A stretch of DNA of 25,922 bases from positions 1-25,922 of the forward strand of contig UQRS01000029.1 of NCBI GenBank assembly GCA_900543525.1, given 5' to 3'. The position numbers and the translations under genes were made by a program. Shown here piece after piece: positions 14,181-21,615 of the stretch (position 1 is its first letter; every line of letters begins with the position of its first letter). Below the pieces are notes generated by a model. That model had not been told where the DNA came from and searched no databases. It saw nothing but the letters and a program-made list of their open reading frames with translations. This DNA is from an uncultured Oscillospiraceae bacterium. Lineage in GTDB: Bacteria; Bacillota; Clostridia; Oscillospirales; Acutalibacteraceae.

Positions 14181-14234
14181 CCGGCCGCCGCAGAGAGCGG
14201 CTGGAAGCTATCTGTCCCTTTTTGCGGCGGCCGG
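14181..14234. repeat. Perfect 12-bp inverted repeat
   Basis: CCGGCCGCCGCA (14181-14192) and TGCGGCGGCCGG (14223-14234) are separated by 30 bases. It lies between the two convergent genes beside the terminator. It has no T-run of its own and may stabilise RNA 3' ends. Confidence 0.5.
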
Positions 14235-14250
14235 CTGAGACTTTCGGTGT

Positions 14251-14631
14251 TCAGAAGATATTGTACAGGCTGATTTTCTGGCTGTCTGCCAGATGGATCA
14301 GAGAAATCTCCGCCGTCCGGCAAAGGGAGAGAAAATCAGCCGCCGTTTCCGCTTTGGCCAGCGGAGGAAGTCCGGCAACCGACTCTCCCACAGAGGACAC
14401 GACATCGTGATTGACGAAGAAGGAGATTTTCGGCTCGATCTCGACCCAGCGGGTTTCGGCCTCTGCGGCCAGCGCACCGGCCGCTTCAAACCGGCCGGCC
14501 TCCGCCTCCCGGATCGCCTGATGCAGCAGGCCGTCCATCTCCTCCGCGAAGGTGGTGACGGTGTGCAGCCCGGCCGAGCAGAGGAAAATCAGCAGCAGAA
14601 ATATGGCGGCCGTCAGGATCAGGCGTTTCAT
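14251..14631 (-). CDS. DUF4363 family membrane-anchored protein
   Basis: A 126-residue protein with an N-terminal hydrophobic segment (residues about 4-21, RLILTAAIFLLLIFLCSAG). This is followed by an extracytoplasmic helical region with many Glu and Ala residues. The pattern, including WVEIEPKISFFVNH in the middle and AEISLIHLADSQ near the C-terminus, matches the Firmicutes family DUF4363. Members often lie directly after a DUF421 gene, as here. No reaction is known. The ATG follows AAAAGGGAGATG. A link to sporulation is suggested only by family distribution and by the neighbouring DUF421 and yunB genes. Confidence 0.75.
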   Translation of the reverse strand: MKRLILTAAIFLLLIFLCSAGLHTVTTFAEEMDGLLHQAIREAEAGRFEAAGALAAEAETRWVEIEPKISFFVNHDVVSSVGESVAGLPPLAKAETAADFLSLCRTAEISLIHLADSQKISLYNIF

Positions 14632-14693
14632 TTTTTTTCATCTCCCTTTTATAAAAAATCGGCGTCAAAACTTTACCTTATACAAGCATGGCG

Positions 14694-15371
14694 TCAGCTT
14701 TTCTCCTGCCGCTCCACAATGTAGTGCTCTCCGTTTTTGCAAAGGGTCATCAAAAACACCCGGTCCGGATCCAGCCCCTGCTTTTTTAAAATGGAAAAGA
14801 CGGTTTTGCGATCGCTTCCGGCCAGCCGGATGCCTTCGTCAAAGACCACGCCGTCGTTGATGACCAGCGCGCCGATCCCCTCATAGCTGCCGCCAGCGCC
14901 GACGTCGCCGGCCGTAGCGGGCTGGTCGGCCGCCTTGAGCAGAATGCTGAGGCTGCCGTTGGTCTCGAGTATGGCGTAGGCAACCTTGGAGAGGTCGAAT
15001 ACCCCCTGTCCGCGCAGCACCTCCAGAAGGTCGCTGACCGTGACCCGCATCTGCCGCATCAGCTTCTGGTTGATCACGCCATCCTTGATGATGACCGCCG
15101 ACCGGCCGTTGATCAGCCGGCGGAGCGGGGTCAGCTTCATGGCCGCGAAGGAGACCGATACCTCCAGCACGACCAGCATGAAAATCGCGATCACACCGCT
15201 TACAACCGGCTGGGTGGTGTCCTGAATCGGGATGGCCGCCAGCTCGGAGATCAGTATGGTGATAACCAGCTCTCCCGGCTGCATGTCGCCGATCTGCCGC
15301 TTGCCCATGACCCGCAGCGCAATGATCGCGGCAATGTACAGCAGCGCCGTGCGGAAGATGGTTATATACAA
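14694..15371 (-). CDS. DUF421 (YetF-type) membrane protein
   Basis: A 225-residue protein of the DUF421 family. About three N-terminal membrane helices lie within residues 1-80. The hallmark GKRQIGDMQPGELVITILISE overlaps residues 24-44. The cytosolic part carries the second mark LETNGSLSIL and a C-terminal alpha/beta domain. In Bacillus, YetF-like and related 2Duf proteins have been linked to properties of the spore inner membrane. That function is inferred here, not shown. The start is TTG at 15371, supported by GAGGTGAGG five to six bases upstream, and no ATG gives a better fit. The DUF4363 gene follows 62 bp later, probably in one transcript. It is divergent from yunB. Confidence 0.85.
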   Translation of the reverse strand: MYITIFRTALLYIAAIIALRVMGKRQIGDMQPGELVITILISELAAIPIQDTTQPVVSGVIAIFMLVVLEVSVSFAAMKLTPLRRLINGRSAVIIKDGVINQKLMRQMRVTVSDLLEVLRGQGVFDLSKVAYAILETNGSLSILLKAADQPATAGDVGAGGSYEGIGALVINDGVVFDEGIRLAGSDRKTVFSILKKQGLDPDRVFLMTLCKNGEHYIVERQEKS

Positions 15372-15508
15372 AACGCCTCACCTCACGGGTTATTTTTCGT
15401 CGCTTTTTCGCTTTTATACCGCTTTTCGCGTTTTTTGCCGGTGCAGACCCGCCTTTTGAACCAAAACGGCGCGCTTTGCGTATTTTGGTAAAAAAGGAGG
15501 AAGCCGGT

Positions 15509-16210
15509 ATGAAGAAAACCACCTATCTGCCGCCGTCCAGACGGCGCAGGAAAAGAAGCGCTCTGCTTCGGCTGCTGGCGGCGCTGCTGATCTTCGGCGC
15601 GGCGCTGATCTCTATCGACCGCAGGATCTATCCGCTCATCCGCGATTTCGCCAAGGCGGAGGCGGCCATCCGGGCCAATCAGCTGATTAACGAGGCGGTC
15701 GCCGACTATTTCTCGCAAAGCGGCGTGGCCTATACCGATCTGGTGATTCTGAAGCGGAACGGGCAGGGGCAGATCGACGCAGCCGAGGCCAATACGATCC
15801 GCATTAACCAGATCAAAACCTCGGTCGTTGAGCAGGTGCGCGCCCGCGTCCTGGAGGAAGAGGCCTCCACCGTTTCGATTCCGCTGGGAAATCTGACCGG
15901 GCTGTCCTACCTTGCGGGGCGCGGGCCGGTGATCCGGGTGCGGCTACGCATGTCCTCCAACGTGACGGCAAGCTTTGAAAGCAGCTTTACCTCGGCCGGA
16001 ATCAATCAGACCATGCACAGTATTACCCTGCGAGTGACGGCGGATATGTATATCATGCTGCCGACCGGGCGCGACGCCTCCAGCTTTTCAACCGACTATC
16101 TGGTGGGGCAGACGCTGATCGTCGGCGCCGTGCCGGAGACCTTTGCCTCCATCGATCTGAATGGGGATTCCAATTTGGGAAAACTTGTCTCCGCCGGGGA
16201 AACCGATTGA
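15509..16210 (+). CDS. yunB: Sporulation protein YunB
   Basis: A 233-residue membrane-anchored protein of the endospore-former family YunB. In Bacillus it is a mother-cell (SigE-dependent) gene needed for efficient sporulation, and its biochemical role is unknown. A basic N-terminus (PSRRRRKR) precedes one membrane helix (about 19-36). The body contains family marks NQLINEAV, IPLGNLTGLSYLAGRGP, SAGINQTMHSITLRV and LIVGAVPETF. The ATG at 15509 follows AAGGAGG at 15494-15500. An in-frame upstream start at 15476 would place this site inside the gene. No clear SigE promoter was identified. It ends at a strong terminator. Confidence 0.9.
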   Translation: MKKTTYLPPSRRRRKRSALLRLLAALLIFGAALISIDRRIYPLIRDFAKAEAAIRANQLINEAVADYFSQSGVAYTDLVILKRNGQGQIDAAEANTIRINQIKTSVVEQVRARVLEEEASTVSIPLGNLTGLSYLAGRGPVIRVRLRMSSNVTASFESSFTSAGINQTMHSITLRVTADMYIMLPTGRDASSFSTDYLVGQTLIVGAVPETFASIDLNGDSNLGKLVSAGETD

Positions 16211-16235
16211 TTTTGATGAAGAAAGCGGATATAAT
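16207..16235 (+). promoter_or_regulatory. SigA-type promoter upstream of ligA
   Basis: TTGATT at 16207-16212 (overlapping the yunB stop) and TATAAT at 16230-16235 are 17 bp apart. The start is expected near 16242. A terminator follows about 70 bases later, before ligA, so the promoter may make a short RNA or an attenuated ligA transcript. Confidence 0.6.
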
Positions 16236-16260
16236 GAAAATGGATAAACAAACGGTTTTG

Positions 16261-16316
16261 CCGCCGTGAATCCCGGCCGCCGTGCGAAATGCGGCGGGGA
16301 ATTCCGGCGTTTTTTT
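16261..16316 (+). terminator. Strong intrinsic terminator between yunB and ligA
   Basis: CCGCCG pairs with CGGCGG around the loop TGCGAAATG. Outer pairs (GAATCC with GGAATTC, and GCCG with CGGC) extend the hairpin. Seven T follow at 16310-16316. Confidence 0.75.
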
Positions 16317-16383
16317 CCGGTTTTTCATTTTCGAAAAATCAGGATAGAAGTTTACGCCGGCCTGAACCGGATGGAGGAAGAGT

Positions 16384-18381
16384 ATGGATAAGGATGCCGC
16401 AAAGCAGCGGATTGCCGCACTGACGGCCGAGCTTCGCTATCACAGCAAAAGGTATTATGAGGACGACGACCCCGAAATTGACGATTTTGCCTACGACGCA
16501 CTGATGAACGAACTGCTCGCGCTGGAGGAGGAGTACCCCGATCTGGTCGAGCCGGATTCCCCGTCTCAGCGTATCGGAGGGGATGCTTCGACGCTTTTCG
16601 TGCCGGTCGAGCACACCGTGATTATGGAAAGCCTGCAGGACGCCTTTTCGGAGGAGGAGCTGTACGCCTTCGACCGCCGCGTGCGGGAGACGGTGGGGGA
16701 GGAGATTGTCTACTCGGTCGAGCCGAAGATCGATGGGCTGTCGGTCTCCCTCGAATACACAAACGGGATCTTCACCCGCGGCTCGACCCGCGGCAACGGC
16801 GCGGTGGGGGAGGATGTGACGGCCAACCTGCGGACGGTCGCAGCGATTCCCCTCCGGCTGGAGGGCGCGCCCGATTTTCTGGAGGTGCGCGGAGAGGTCT
16901 ACATGCCGCACGACAGCTTTTTGAAGTTTGTCGAGGCGCAGGAAAACGCCGAGAAGCCCGCGCCAAAAAATCCCCGCAACGCGGCGGCCGGCTCTCTGCG
17001 GCAGAAGGATCCGCGGGTTACCGCGCGGCGCGGGTTGGATATTTTTGTCTTTAACGTTCAACAGGTCGTGGGGAAGGACCTCTCCTCCCACATCGCGTCA
17101 CTCGATTATCTGCGGGAGCTGGGACTGCGTACGCTGCCGTTTTACACCCCCTGTACGACCATGGACGAGGTGGTGGAGGAGATCCGCCGGATCGGTGCGC
17201 TGCGGGGCAGTCTGCCCTTTGACATTGACGGGGCGGTCGTCAAGCTGGACGCCTTCGCCCAGCGGGAGCGGATGGGCAGCACGGCCAAATATCCCAAATG
17301 GGCCATCGCCTTCAAATACCCGCCGGAGGAGAAGGAGACCACCCTCCGCTCGATTGAGATTGGCGTCGGCCGCACCGGCGCGCTGACGCCGACCGCGATT
17401 TTTGACCCCATCACGCTGGCCGGCACGACGGTCAGCCGCGCAGTGCTGCATAATGAGGATTTTATCGCCCAGAAGGGAATCTGCATCGGCGACCGCATCC
17501 GCGTCCGCAAGGCGGGCGACATCATCCCCGAGGTGGTGTCGGTCGCCGCCCACGCAGAGGACAGCGTGCCCTTCACCATGCCGGAGGTTTGCCCCTCCTG
17601 CGGGGCGGCTGTCAGCAGGGAGGAGGGGGAGGCCGTCCTCCGCTGCACCAACGCGGCCTGTCCCGCACAGCTTCTGCGGCACCTGATCCACTTTGTCTCC
17701 CGCGATGCCATGGATGTGGAGGGGCTGGGGCCGGCCGTGCTGGCGCAGCTGACCGAGCAGGGGCTGGTGCAGACGCCGGCCGACCTCTACCGGCTGGACA
17801 GGGAGACTTTGGCCGGCCTTGAAAGAATGGGGGAAAAATCGGCAGACAACATTCTGGCTGCTCTTGAAAAGTCCAAGGGGAATGATCTTTATCGCCTGAT
17901 TTACGCCCTCGGCATTCGGCATGTCGGGCTGAAAACCGCCAAGCTGATCGCCACCGATTTCCCGACGATGGAGGGGGTGATGGCCGCCCCGGCCGAGGCG
18001 CTGGCGGCCATCGACGGGCTGGGCGGCATCATTGCCGCGAGCGCGGCGGAGTTCTTCTCTCTGCCGCAGACGGGGGAGCTGATCGCCCGCCTGGCCGAAG
18101 CGGGGGTGCGCATGACCTCCGATCTGCGGCCGGCCGGCGGCGTGTTTGAGGGGATGACCTTTGTGCTGACCGGAACGCTGCCGACCTACACAAGAAGCGA
18201 AGCGGCCGGCCTGATCGAAAGCCGGGGCGGCAAGGTGTCGGGCAGCGTGTCCAAAAAAACCACCTACCTCCTCGCGGGGGAGGCGGCCGGCAGCAAGCTG
18301 GATAAGGCACAGTCTCTCGGCATACCCGTCTTGGATGAGGTGGAATTCCGCCGCATGGCCGGGATTGACGCGGCCGACTGA
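16384..18381 (+). CDS. ligA: NAD-dependent DNA ligase
   Basis: Seals nicks in duplex DNA during replication and repair using NAD+. The 665-residue protein has the complete bacterial layout. The NAD-binding Ia domain (1-70) contains YHSKRYYEDDDPEIDD. The adenylation domain has the nucleophile Lys115 in EPKIDGL. The OB fold follows. A zinc finger has cysteines 403, 406, 421 and 426. Next come the helix-hairpin-helix repeats (about 440-570). A C-terminal BRCT domain (about 585-665) contains FVLTGTLP and GGKVSGSVSKKTTYL. The ATG lies behind GGAGGAAGAG. It follows yunB on the same strand, separated by a terminator, and is convergent with the helicase-loader gene. Confidence 0.97.
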   Translation: MDKDAAKQRIAALTAELRYHSKRYYEDDDPEIDDFAYDALMNELLALEEEYPDLVEPDSPSQRIGGDASTLFVPVEHTVIMESLQDAFSEEELYAFDRRVRETVGEEIVYSVEPKIDGLSVSLEYTNGIFTRGSTRGNGAVGEDVTANLRTVAAIPLRLEGAPDFLEVRGEVYMPHDSFLKFVEAQENAEKPAPKNPRNAAAGSLRQKDPRVTARRGLDIFVFNVQQVVGKDLSSHIASLDYLRELGLRTLPFYTPCTTMDEVVEEIRRIGALRGSLPFDIDGAVVKLDAFAQRERMGSTAKYPKWAIAFKYPPEEKETTLRSIEIGVGRTGALTPTAIFDPITLAGTTVSRAVLHNEDFIAQKGICIGDRIRVRKAGDIIPEVVSVAAHAEDSVPFTMPEVCPSCGAAVSREEGEAVLRCTNAACPAQLLRHLIHFVSRDAMDVEGLGPAVLAQLTEQGLVQTPADLYRLDRETLAGLERMGEKSADNILAALEKSKGNDLYRLIYALGIRHVGLKTAKLIATDFPTMEGVMAAPAEALAAIDGLGGIIAASAAEFFSLPQTGELIARLAEAGVRMTSDLRPAGGVFEGMTFVLTGTLPTYTRSEAAGLIESRGGKVSGSVSKKTTYLLAGEAAGSKLDKAQSLGIPVLDEVEFRRMAGIDAAD

Positions 18382-18433
18382 AACGACAGGGAACCGTCGC
18401 CTCTCCGGCGGCACAGCTTCAGGCGCGATTACA

Positions 18434-18484
18434 AAAACAGGTTTGCAGCTTCCCCAAAAAGGGAAAACCGCAAACCTGTTTTTT
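18434..18484. terminator. Bidirectional terminator between ligA and the helicase-loader gene
   Basis: AAAACAGGTTTGC (18434-18446) and GCAAACCTGTTTT (18470-18482) form a perfect 13-bp stem with an inner TTCCC/GGGAA pair. T-runs lie on both strands. The remaining bases to 18596 hold nothing recognisable. Confidence 0.88.
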
Positions 18485-18596
18485 GCTGCAAATATTCAGT
18501 TTGTCGTATGATCGGCCGTATAACCGGACGCGGTCATCCTCCAAAGCCGGCGCCCCCACGACAAAAGAGCGCGGATGAATCCTCTCTCTCCGGAAC

Positions 18597-19589
18597 TCAG
18601 GTGCCGGAGGCATCGGGACGCCGGGCTTTCTGCATCTGGATTTGCTGGCGGACATCCAGCCCGTAAAACTGCTTGACGGTGTAGCACCCGATCAGGCGGG
18701 AGGCCACGCGGGAGGTGTATTTGTCGGCCAGCTCCTTAAAACCAAAGTTGGTGCTGATGATGGTGGGGCGTTTTTCAAGGATTCGGGTGTTGATCAGGTC
18801 GTTAACCAGCGAGACGGTGAAGGCGGTGCAGAACTCCGTCCCCAGATCGTCGATGATCAGCAGGTCACAGCCGAGCAGCGCGTCCTTATATCCCTTTTCG
18901 GCGTTCCGGAAAGTCTCCTGCTCCACCCGCTCAAAGAGGCGGGACGACGGCCCGTACACCACGCCGAAGCCCTGCTCAATCACCCGCCCGGCAATGGCGA
19001 GGGAGAGGTGGGTTTTTCCAAGGCCGGTGTTGCCCATCAGGAGAAGGTTGCCGGACTCTCTGCCGAACGATTCCGCGTAGGCCTTGCAGTATTTCAAAAT
19101 CGCAGCCATCTGCTTTCGCGGGATGATGCCGTTTTCGGTCGGTCGATCGGTGTAGAAGGAGAGGTCGAAATTGTCGAACCGGCTGTCGGCCAGCGGCATT
19201 TCGGCCGACATGCGTTCACAGCTCAGCTTGGCGCAGAGGGCGGTGACGCAGGCGCAAAGCCTCCCGTTTACGAAGCCGGTGTCCCGGCAGGCCTCGCAGG
19301 AATAGTGGGGCTTAAAATCCTCCGGCGCGTATCCGGCAGCCTGCAAAAGGGTCTGCCTTTTCTCCGACAGGGAGGTGATCTCCGCCCGCAGAGGGGCAAG
19401 GTCGCCGCCCGACAGCGCGGTAACGGCAAGGCGGCTTCCGGCGGCCGAAATCTGCATATCCAGCCCGTTCAGCTCCGGAACGGCCGCGTAAGCGGCCTCC
19501 TTTTTGCGGGAGGCCGTGCGCTCCGCAGCCTTTTGCATTTCCTGCTTCTGCGCCATGGCGGCGGCTATGATATCTTTGCCAAAGCTCAT
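18597..19589 (-). CDS. DnaI/DnaC-type replicative helicase loader ATPase
   Basis: A 330-residue AAA+ ATPase that helps load the replicative helicase at the origin or restarted forks. The N-terminal part is helical. A zinc-binding region follows with Cys98, Cys101, Cys112 and Cys114 (CEACRDTGFVNGRLCAC). Walker A is GNTGLGKTH (186-194) and Walker B is LLIIDDLGTE (243-252). The sensor region IISTNFGFKEL and an arginine finger candidate in SRVASRLIG come next. The zinc cluster before the ATPase core is the DnaI arrangement. It starts behind AAAGGTGAG and lies 113 bp after dnaD on the same strand. Phage-derived DnaC-like proteins look similar, but pairing with dnaD and absence of phage genes favour the chromosomal loader. 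Confidence 0.9.
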   Translation of the reverse strand: MSFGKDIIAAAMAQKQEMQKAAERTASRKKEAAYAAVPELNGLDMQISAAGSRLAVTALSGGDLAPLRAEITSLSEKRQTLLQAAGYAPEDFKPHYSCEACRDTGFVNGRLCACVTALCAKLSCERMSAEMPLADSRFDNFDLSFYTDRPTENGIIPRKQMAAILKYCKAYAESFGRESGNLLLMGNTGLGKTHLSLAIAGRVIEQGFGVVYGPSSRLFERVEQETFRNAEKGYKDALLGCDLLIIDDLGTEFCTAFTVSLVNDLINTRILEKRPTIISTNFGFKELADKYTSRVASRLIGCYTVKQFYGLDVRQQIQMQKARRPDASGT

Positions 19590-19702
19590 ATCTACTCACC
19601 TTTCTGTGGGCTTTATGGAGGTAACATCCCAAACTCCGCCGCAGTGAAAAAAGCAGCGCGGCCGGATTTGCATATATCTATATCTAATATGAAACCTTCA
19701 AT

Positions 19703-20668
19703 CTACTGCCCGTTCTGATTCTGCAGCGCCTGCTGATCCAGAAATTCCTGAAAGCTGTTGAGGTCGTAAGAGGAAAAATCCTTCTTCTGCTTTTTGTCTG
19801 ACGGTTTGGCCGCGGCCGCGACCTCCTCCGGCGTTTTCAGGTTTTGCCCATGCCATTCGCCGAGCACCTTGTCCATATATTTTATATTGAATTTGCCAAT
19901 GTGATTGACGCATTCGTCATAAGCGGCCGAAATCATCGGCTTGCCGAAGCCCCACTCATTCACCCAGCGGAGGGCGGCCGCCTCTTCCGCTTTGCTCGGG
20001 CGGCGCTTTTCCAGCCCGGCGGCCGCCTGCACAACGCCCCAGGCGGTCCGTGCGGCGTAAATGGCGCAGATTTTTTCCTCCGCCTCGGCCAGGGTTTCCA
20101 CGCCGCTCTCGATCCAGTCCAAAGCGGTGCGCTCGATGTAGCCGATGGAGCAGCGGTCGACCGACTTTGCAAACTCGATCAGCATGAGGAGTACGGCGGC
20201 GTTCATCCCCTCGTCGTCGTGCAGCCAGACGAGGGTTGACATCTCTGCCGCGCGAAGGCCGCGCCCGAATTTTACCTGCGCCTCCCGCAAAAGGAAGGCG
20301 ATCTCCTCCGACTCGCTGCCGCGGCGGATGACCTCCTCACGCGAAGGCTTGACGGCCACGACCGCCTTTTTGTCGTGCTTTGCCGGGGGCGCCTCCTCCA
20401 CGGCGGCGGAAGACTGCTGTGCCTCCTCTCCCGTGCGGGTCAGGATGCCCGACTCGGTCCAGTAGAGCAGCGCGTCGGCTACATCCACCTCCGGCAAAGA
20501 GAGGGCGGCGGCAATTTTTGCGGCGGTAATGCCTTCCGAAAGATTGCGCATGGCGAAAAGCAGCACCTTGAGCTGGACGGCGCCGGCCAGCTTGATATGT
20601 TTGTCCACGACCTCGCAGGGGAGCATGAAAACTGCGCCAAGCTTGGCCGGATTGACCGAATATTCCAT
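19703..20668 (-). CDS. dnaD: DnaD domain replication initiation protein
   Basis: A 321-residue DnaD/DnaB-family protein that remodels DNA and helps bring in the helicase loader in Firmicutes. Residues 1-90 resemble a winged-helix N-terminal domain (ALLYWTESGIL). A charged linker follows (about 95-135). Two DnaD-type domains come next, each ending with the typical aromatic motif: YIERTALDWIESGV in the first and YMDKVLGEWHGQN in the second. The ATG at 20668 gives MEYSVNPAKLG and follows a GGGGGG stretch. The longer frame to 20794 would run through the promoter. The gene heads a two-gene unit with the loader ATPase and has its own promoter. Confidence 0.88.
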   Translation of the reverse strand: MEYSVNPAKLGAVFMLPCEVVDKHIKLAGAVQLKVLLFAMRNLSEGITAAKIAAALSLPEVDVADALLYWTESGILTRTGEEAQQSSAAVEEAPPAKHDKKAVVAVKPSREEVIRRGSESEEIAFLLREAQVKFGRGLRAAEMSTLVWLHDDEGMNAAVLLMLIEFAKSVDRCSIGYIERTALDWIESGVETLAEAEEKICAIYAARTAWGVVQAAAGLEKRRPSKAEEAAALRWVNEWGFGKPMISAAYDECVNHIGKFNIKYMDKVLGEWHGQNLKTPEEVAAAAKPSDKKQKKDFSSYDLNSFQEFLDQQALQNQNGQ

Positions 20669-20704
20669 TAAAAAAGCCCCCCTGATAAAAAAGATAGCTG
20701 TCTC

Positions 20705-20733
20705 ATTATAGCAGAATTTGTCCGACTTGTAAA
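20705..20733 (-). promoter_or_regulatory. SigA-type promoter of dnaD
   Basis: On the minus strand TTTACA (20733-20728) and TATAAT (20710-20705), preceded by TGC, are 17 bp apart. The start is near 20698, about 30 bases before the ATG. Confidence 0.78.
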
Positions 20734-21072
20734 TCGCTGCAGAGAGGCGAAATTTCATCGCTTTTTTGACAAAAATTTTGGATTGGTACAACACCTATGG
20801 GGTGGGAGAATTCCTTTTCGGCAAAATATACAAAATGTAGAGGAGACCCCCGCACATATAGGCCAATCCGACAGGAAAAATAATTTGCCCTGTGATTTGC
20901 TTGAAATTTTTGCCTGCATGTTTTAAAATGAATGCATAGTGTCCTGATTGCTTTAACCATTCTTTGAAATGAAAAAAGAGGGGCGGACAAAATTGCGCAT
21001 CGCAAAGGCGATTGCTTTGCGCTTTTGCGAGAAGGCGCGCCCTCGTCGTTTTGAAAGGGGAATTTTCGGATC
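20734..21072. other. AT-rich region between dnaD and purE
   Basis: No gene is supported. CCTATGGGGT (20794-20803) can pair with ACCCC (20846-20850) and ATAGG (20858-20862), with a seven-base bulge. ACAGG/CCTGT forms another stem nearby. The purE promoter follows at 20901-20929. In the purE leader CGCAAAG and CTTTGCG form a seven-pair hairpin near 21002-21022. A TTGACA-N15-TACAAC pair at 20766-20792 has a short spacer and is doubtful. No known purine or PRPP riboswitch signature was recognised. Confidence 0.45.
20901..20929 (+). promoter_or_regulatory. SigA-type promoter of the purine cluster
   Basis: TTGAAA at 20901-20906 and TAAAAT at 20924-20929 are 17 bp apart. Transcription would start near 20936, leaving a leader of about 137 bases before purE. 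Confidence 0.65.
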
Positions 21073-21570
21073 ATGGCAAAAAAAGCAGCGATTATCATGG
21101 GGAGTAAGAGCGATCTTCCGGTCGTGCGCGGCGCGATCGACACGCTGAAATCTCTTGGCGTGGAGTATGAGGTGCGGGTCATGTCGGCACATCGCACCCC
21201 GGCGGAGGCTTGCAGCTTTGCCGCCTCGGCCAAAGATAAGGGCTTCGGCGTCATCATTGCGGCGGCCGGAAAGGCGGCGCATCTGGCCGGCGTGCTGGCC
21301 GGACACACAATTCTGCCGGTGATCGGGATCCCGATCAAGGCCTCCGTCCTGGACGGGATGGACGCGCTGCTTTCTACGGTGCAGATGCCGAAGGGTGTAC
21401 CGGTCGCGACGGTCGCCATCGACGGTGCCGCCAATGCAGCCATTTTAGCGGCGCAGATGCTTGCCCTCTCGGATGAGGCGCTGGCGGCCCGCCTTACGGA
21501 GATGAAGACGGCCATGACGGCCGAGGTGCTGGAGGCAGATCGCACCCTGCAGAACGAGCTGAACGGATAA
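21073..21570 (+). CDS. purE: 5-(carboxyamino)imidazole ribonucleotide mutase
   Basis: Catalyses the carboxylation step that forms CAIR in purine synthesis. Class I PurE converts N5-CAIR made by PurK, and class II uses AIR and CO2 directly. The 165-residue protein has IIMGSKSDLPV (7-17), SAHRTP (38-43) with catalytic His40, AAGKAAHLAG with His70, and LLSTVQMPKGVPVATVAI. The glycine-rich loop reads AGKAAHL instead of the common GGAAHL. The overall pattern is class I-like, but no purK is in the window. The ATG follows AAAGGGGAATTTT. It is the first gene of the cluster, 45 bp before purM. Confidence 0.94.
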   Translation: MAKKAAIIMGSKSDLPVVRGAIDTLKSLGVEYEVRVMSAHRTPAEACSFAASAKDKGFGVIIAAAGKAAHLAGVLAGHTILPVIGIPIKASVLDGMDALLSTVQMPKGVPVATVAIDGAANAAILAAQMLALSDEALAARLTEMKTAMTAEVLEADRTLQNELNG

Positions 21571-21615
21571 AACGGCCGCCTTTGACAGTGCGGCAGATAT
21601 AAAGGAGTGTGCGCA

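Noticed and set aside
15372..15508. SigE or SigG promoter for yunB or the DUF421 gene
   Set aside because: TTATTTT and TTTATACC only loosely resemble the SigE elements, and nothing better was found. Not strong enough to annotate.
20795..20975. Minus-strand frame encoding a hydrophobic helix followed by a basic tail (GLAYMCGGLLYILYILPKR)
   Set aside because: No start codon with a ribosome binding site precedes it, and the purE promoter lies inside it. T-rich antisense of an AT-rich spacer easily gives hydrophobic codons.
20934..21072. Purine, PRPP or ZTP riboswitch in the purE leader
   Set aside because: The leader folds into simple GC hairpins but lacks the conserved core sequences of these classes.
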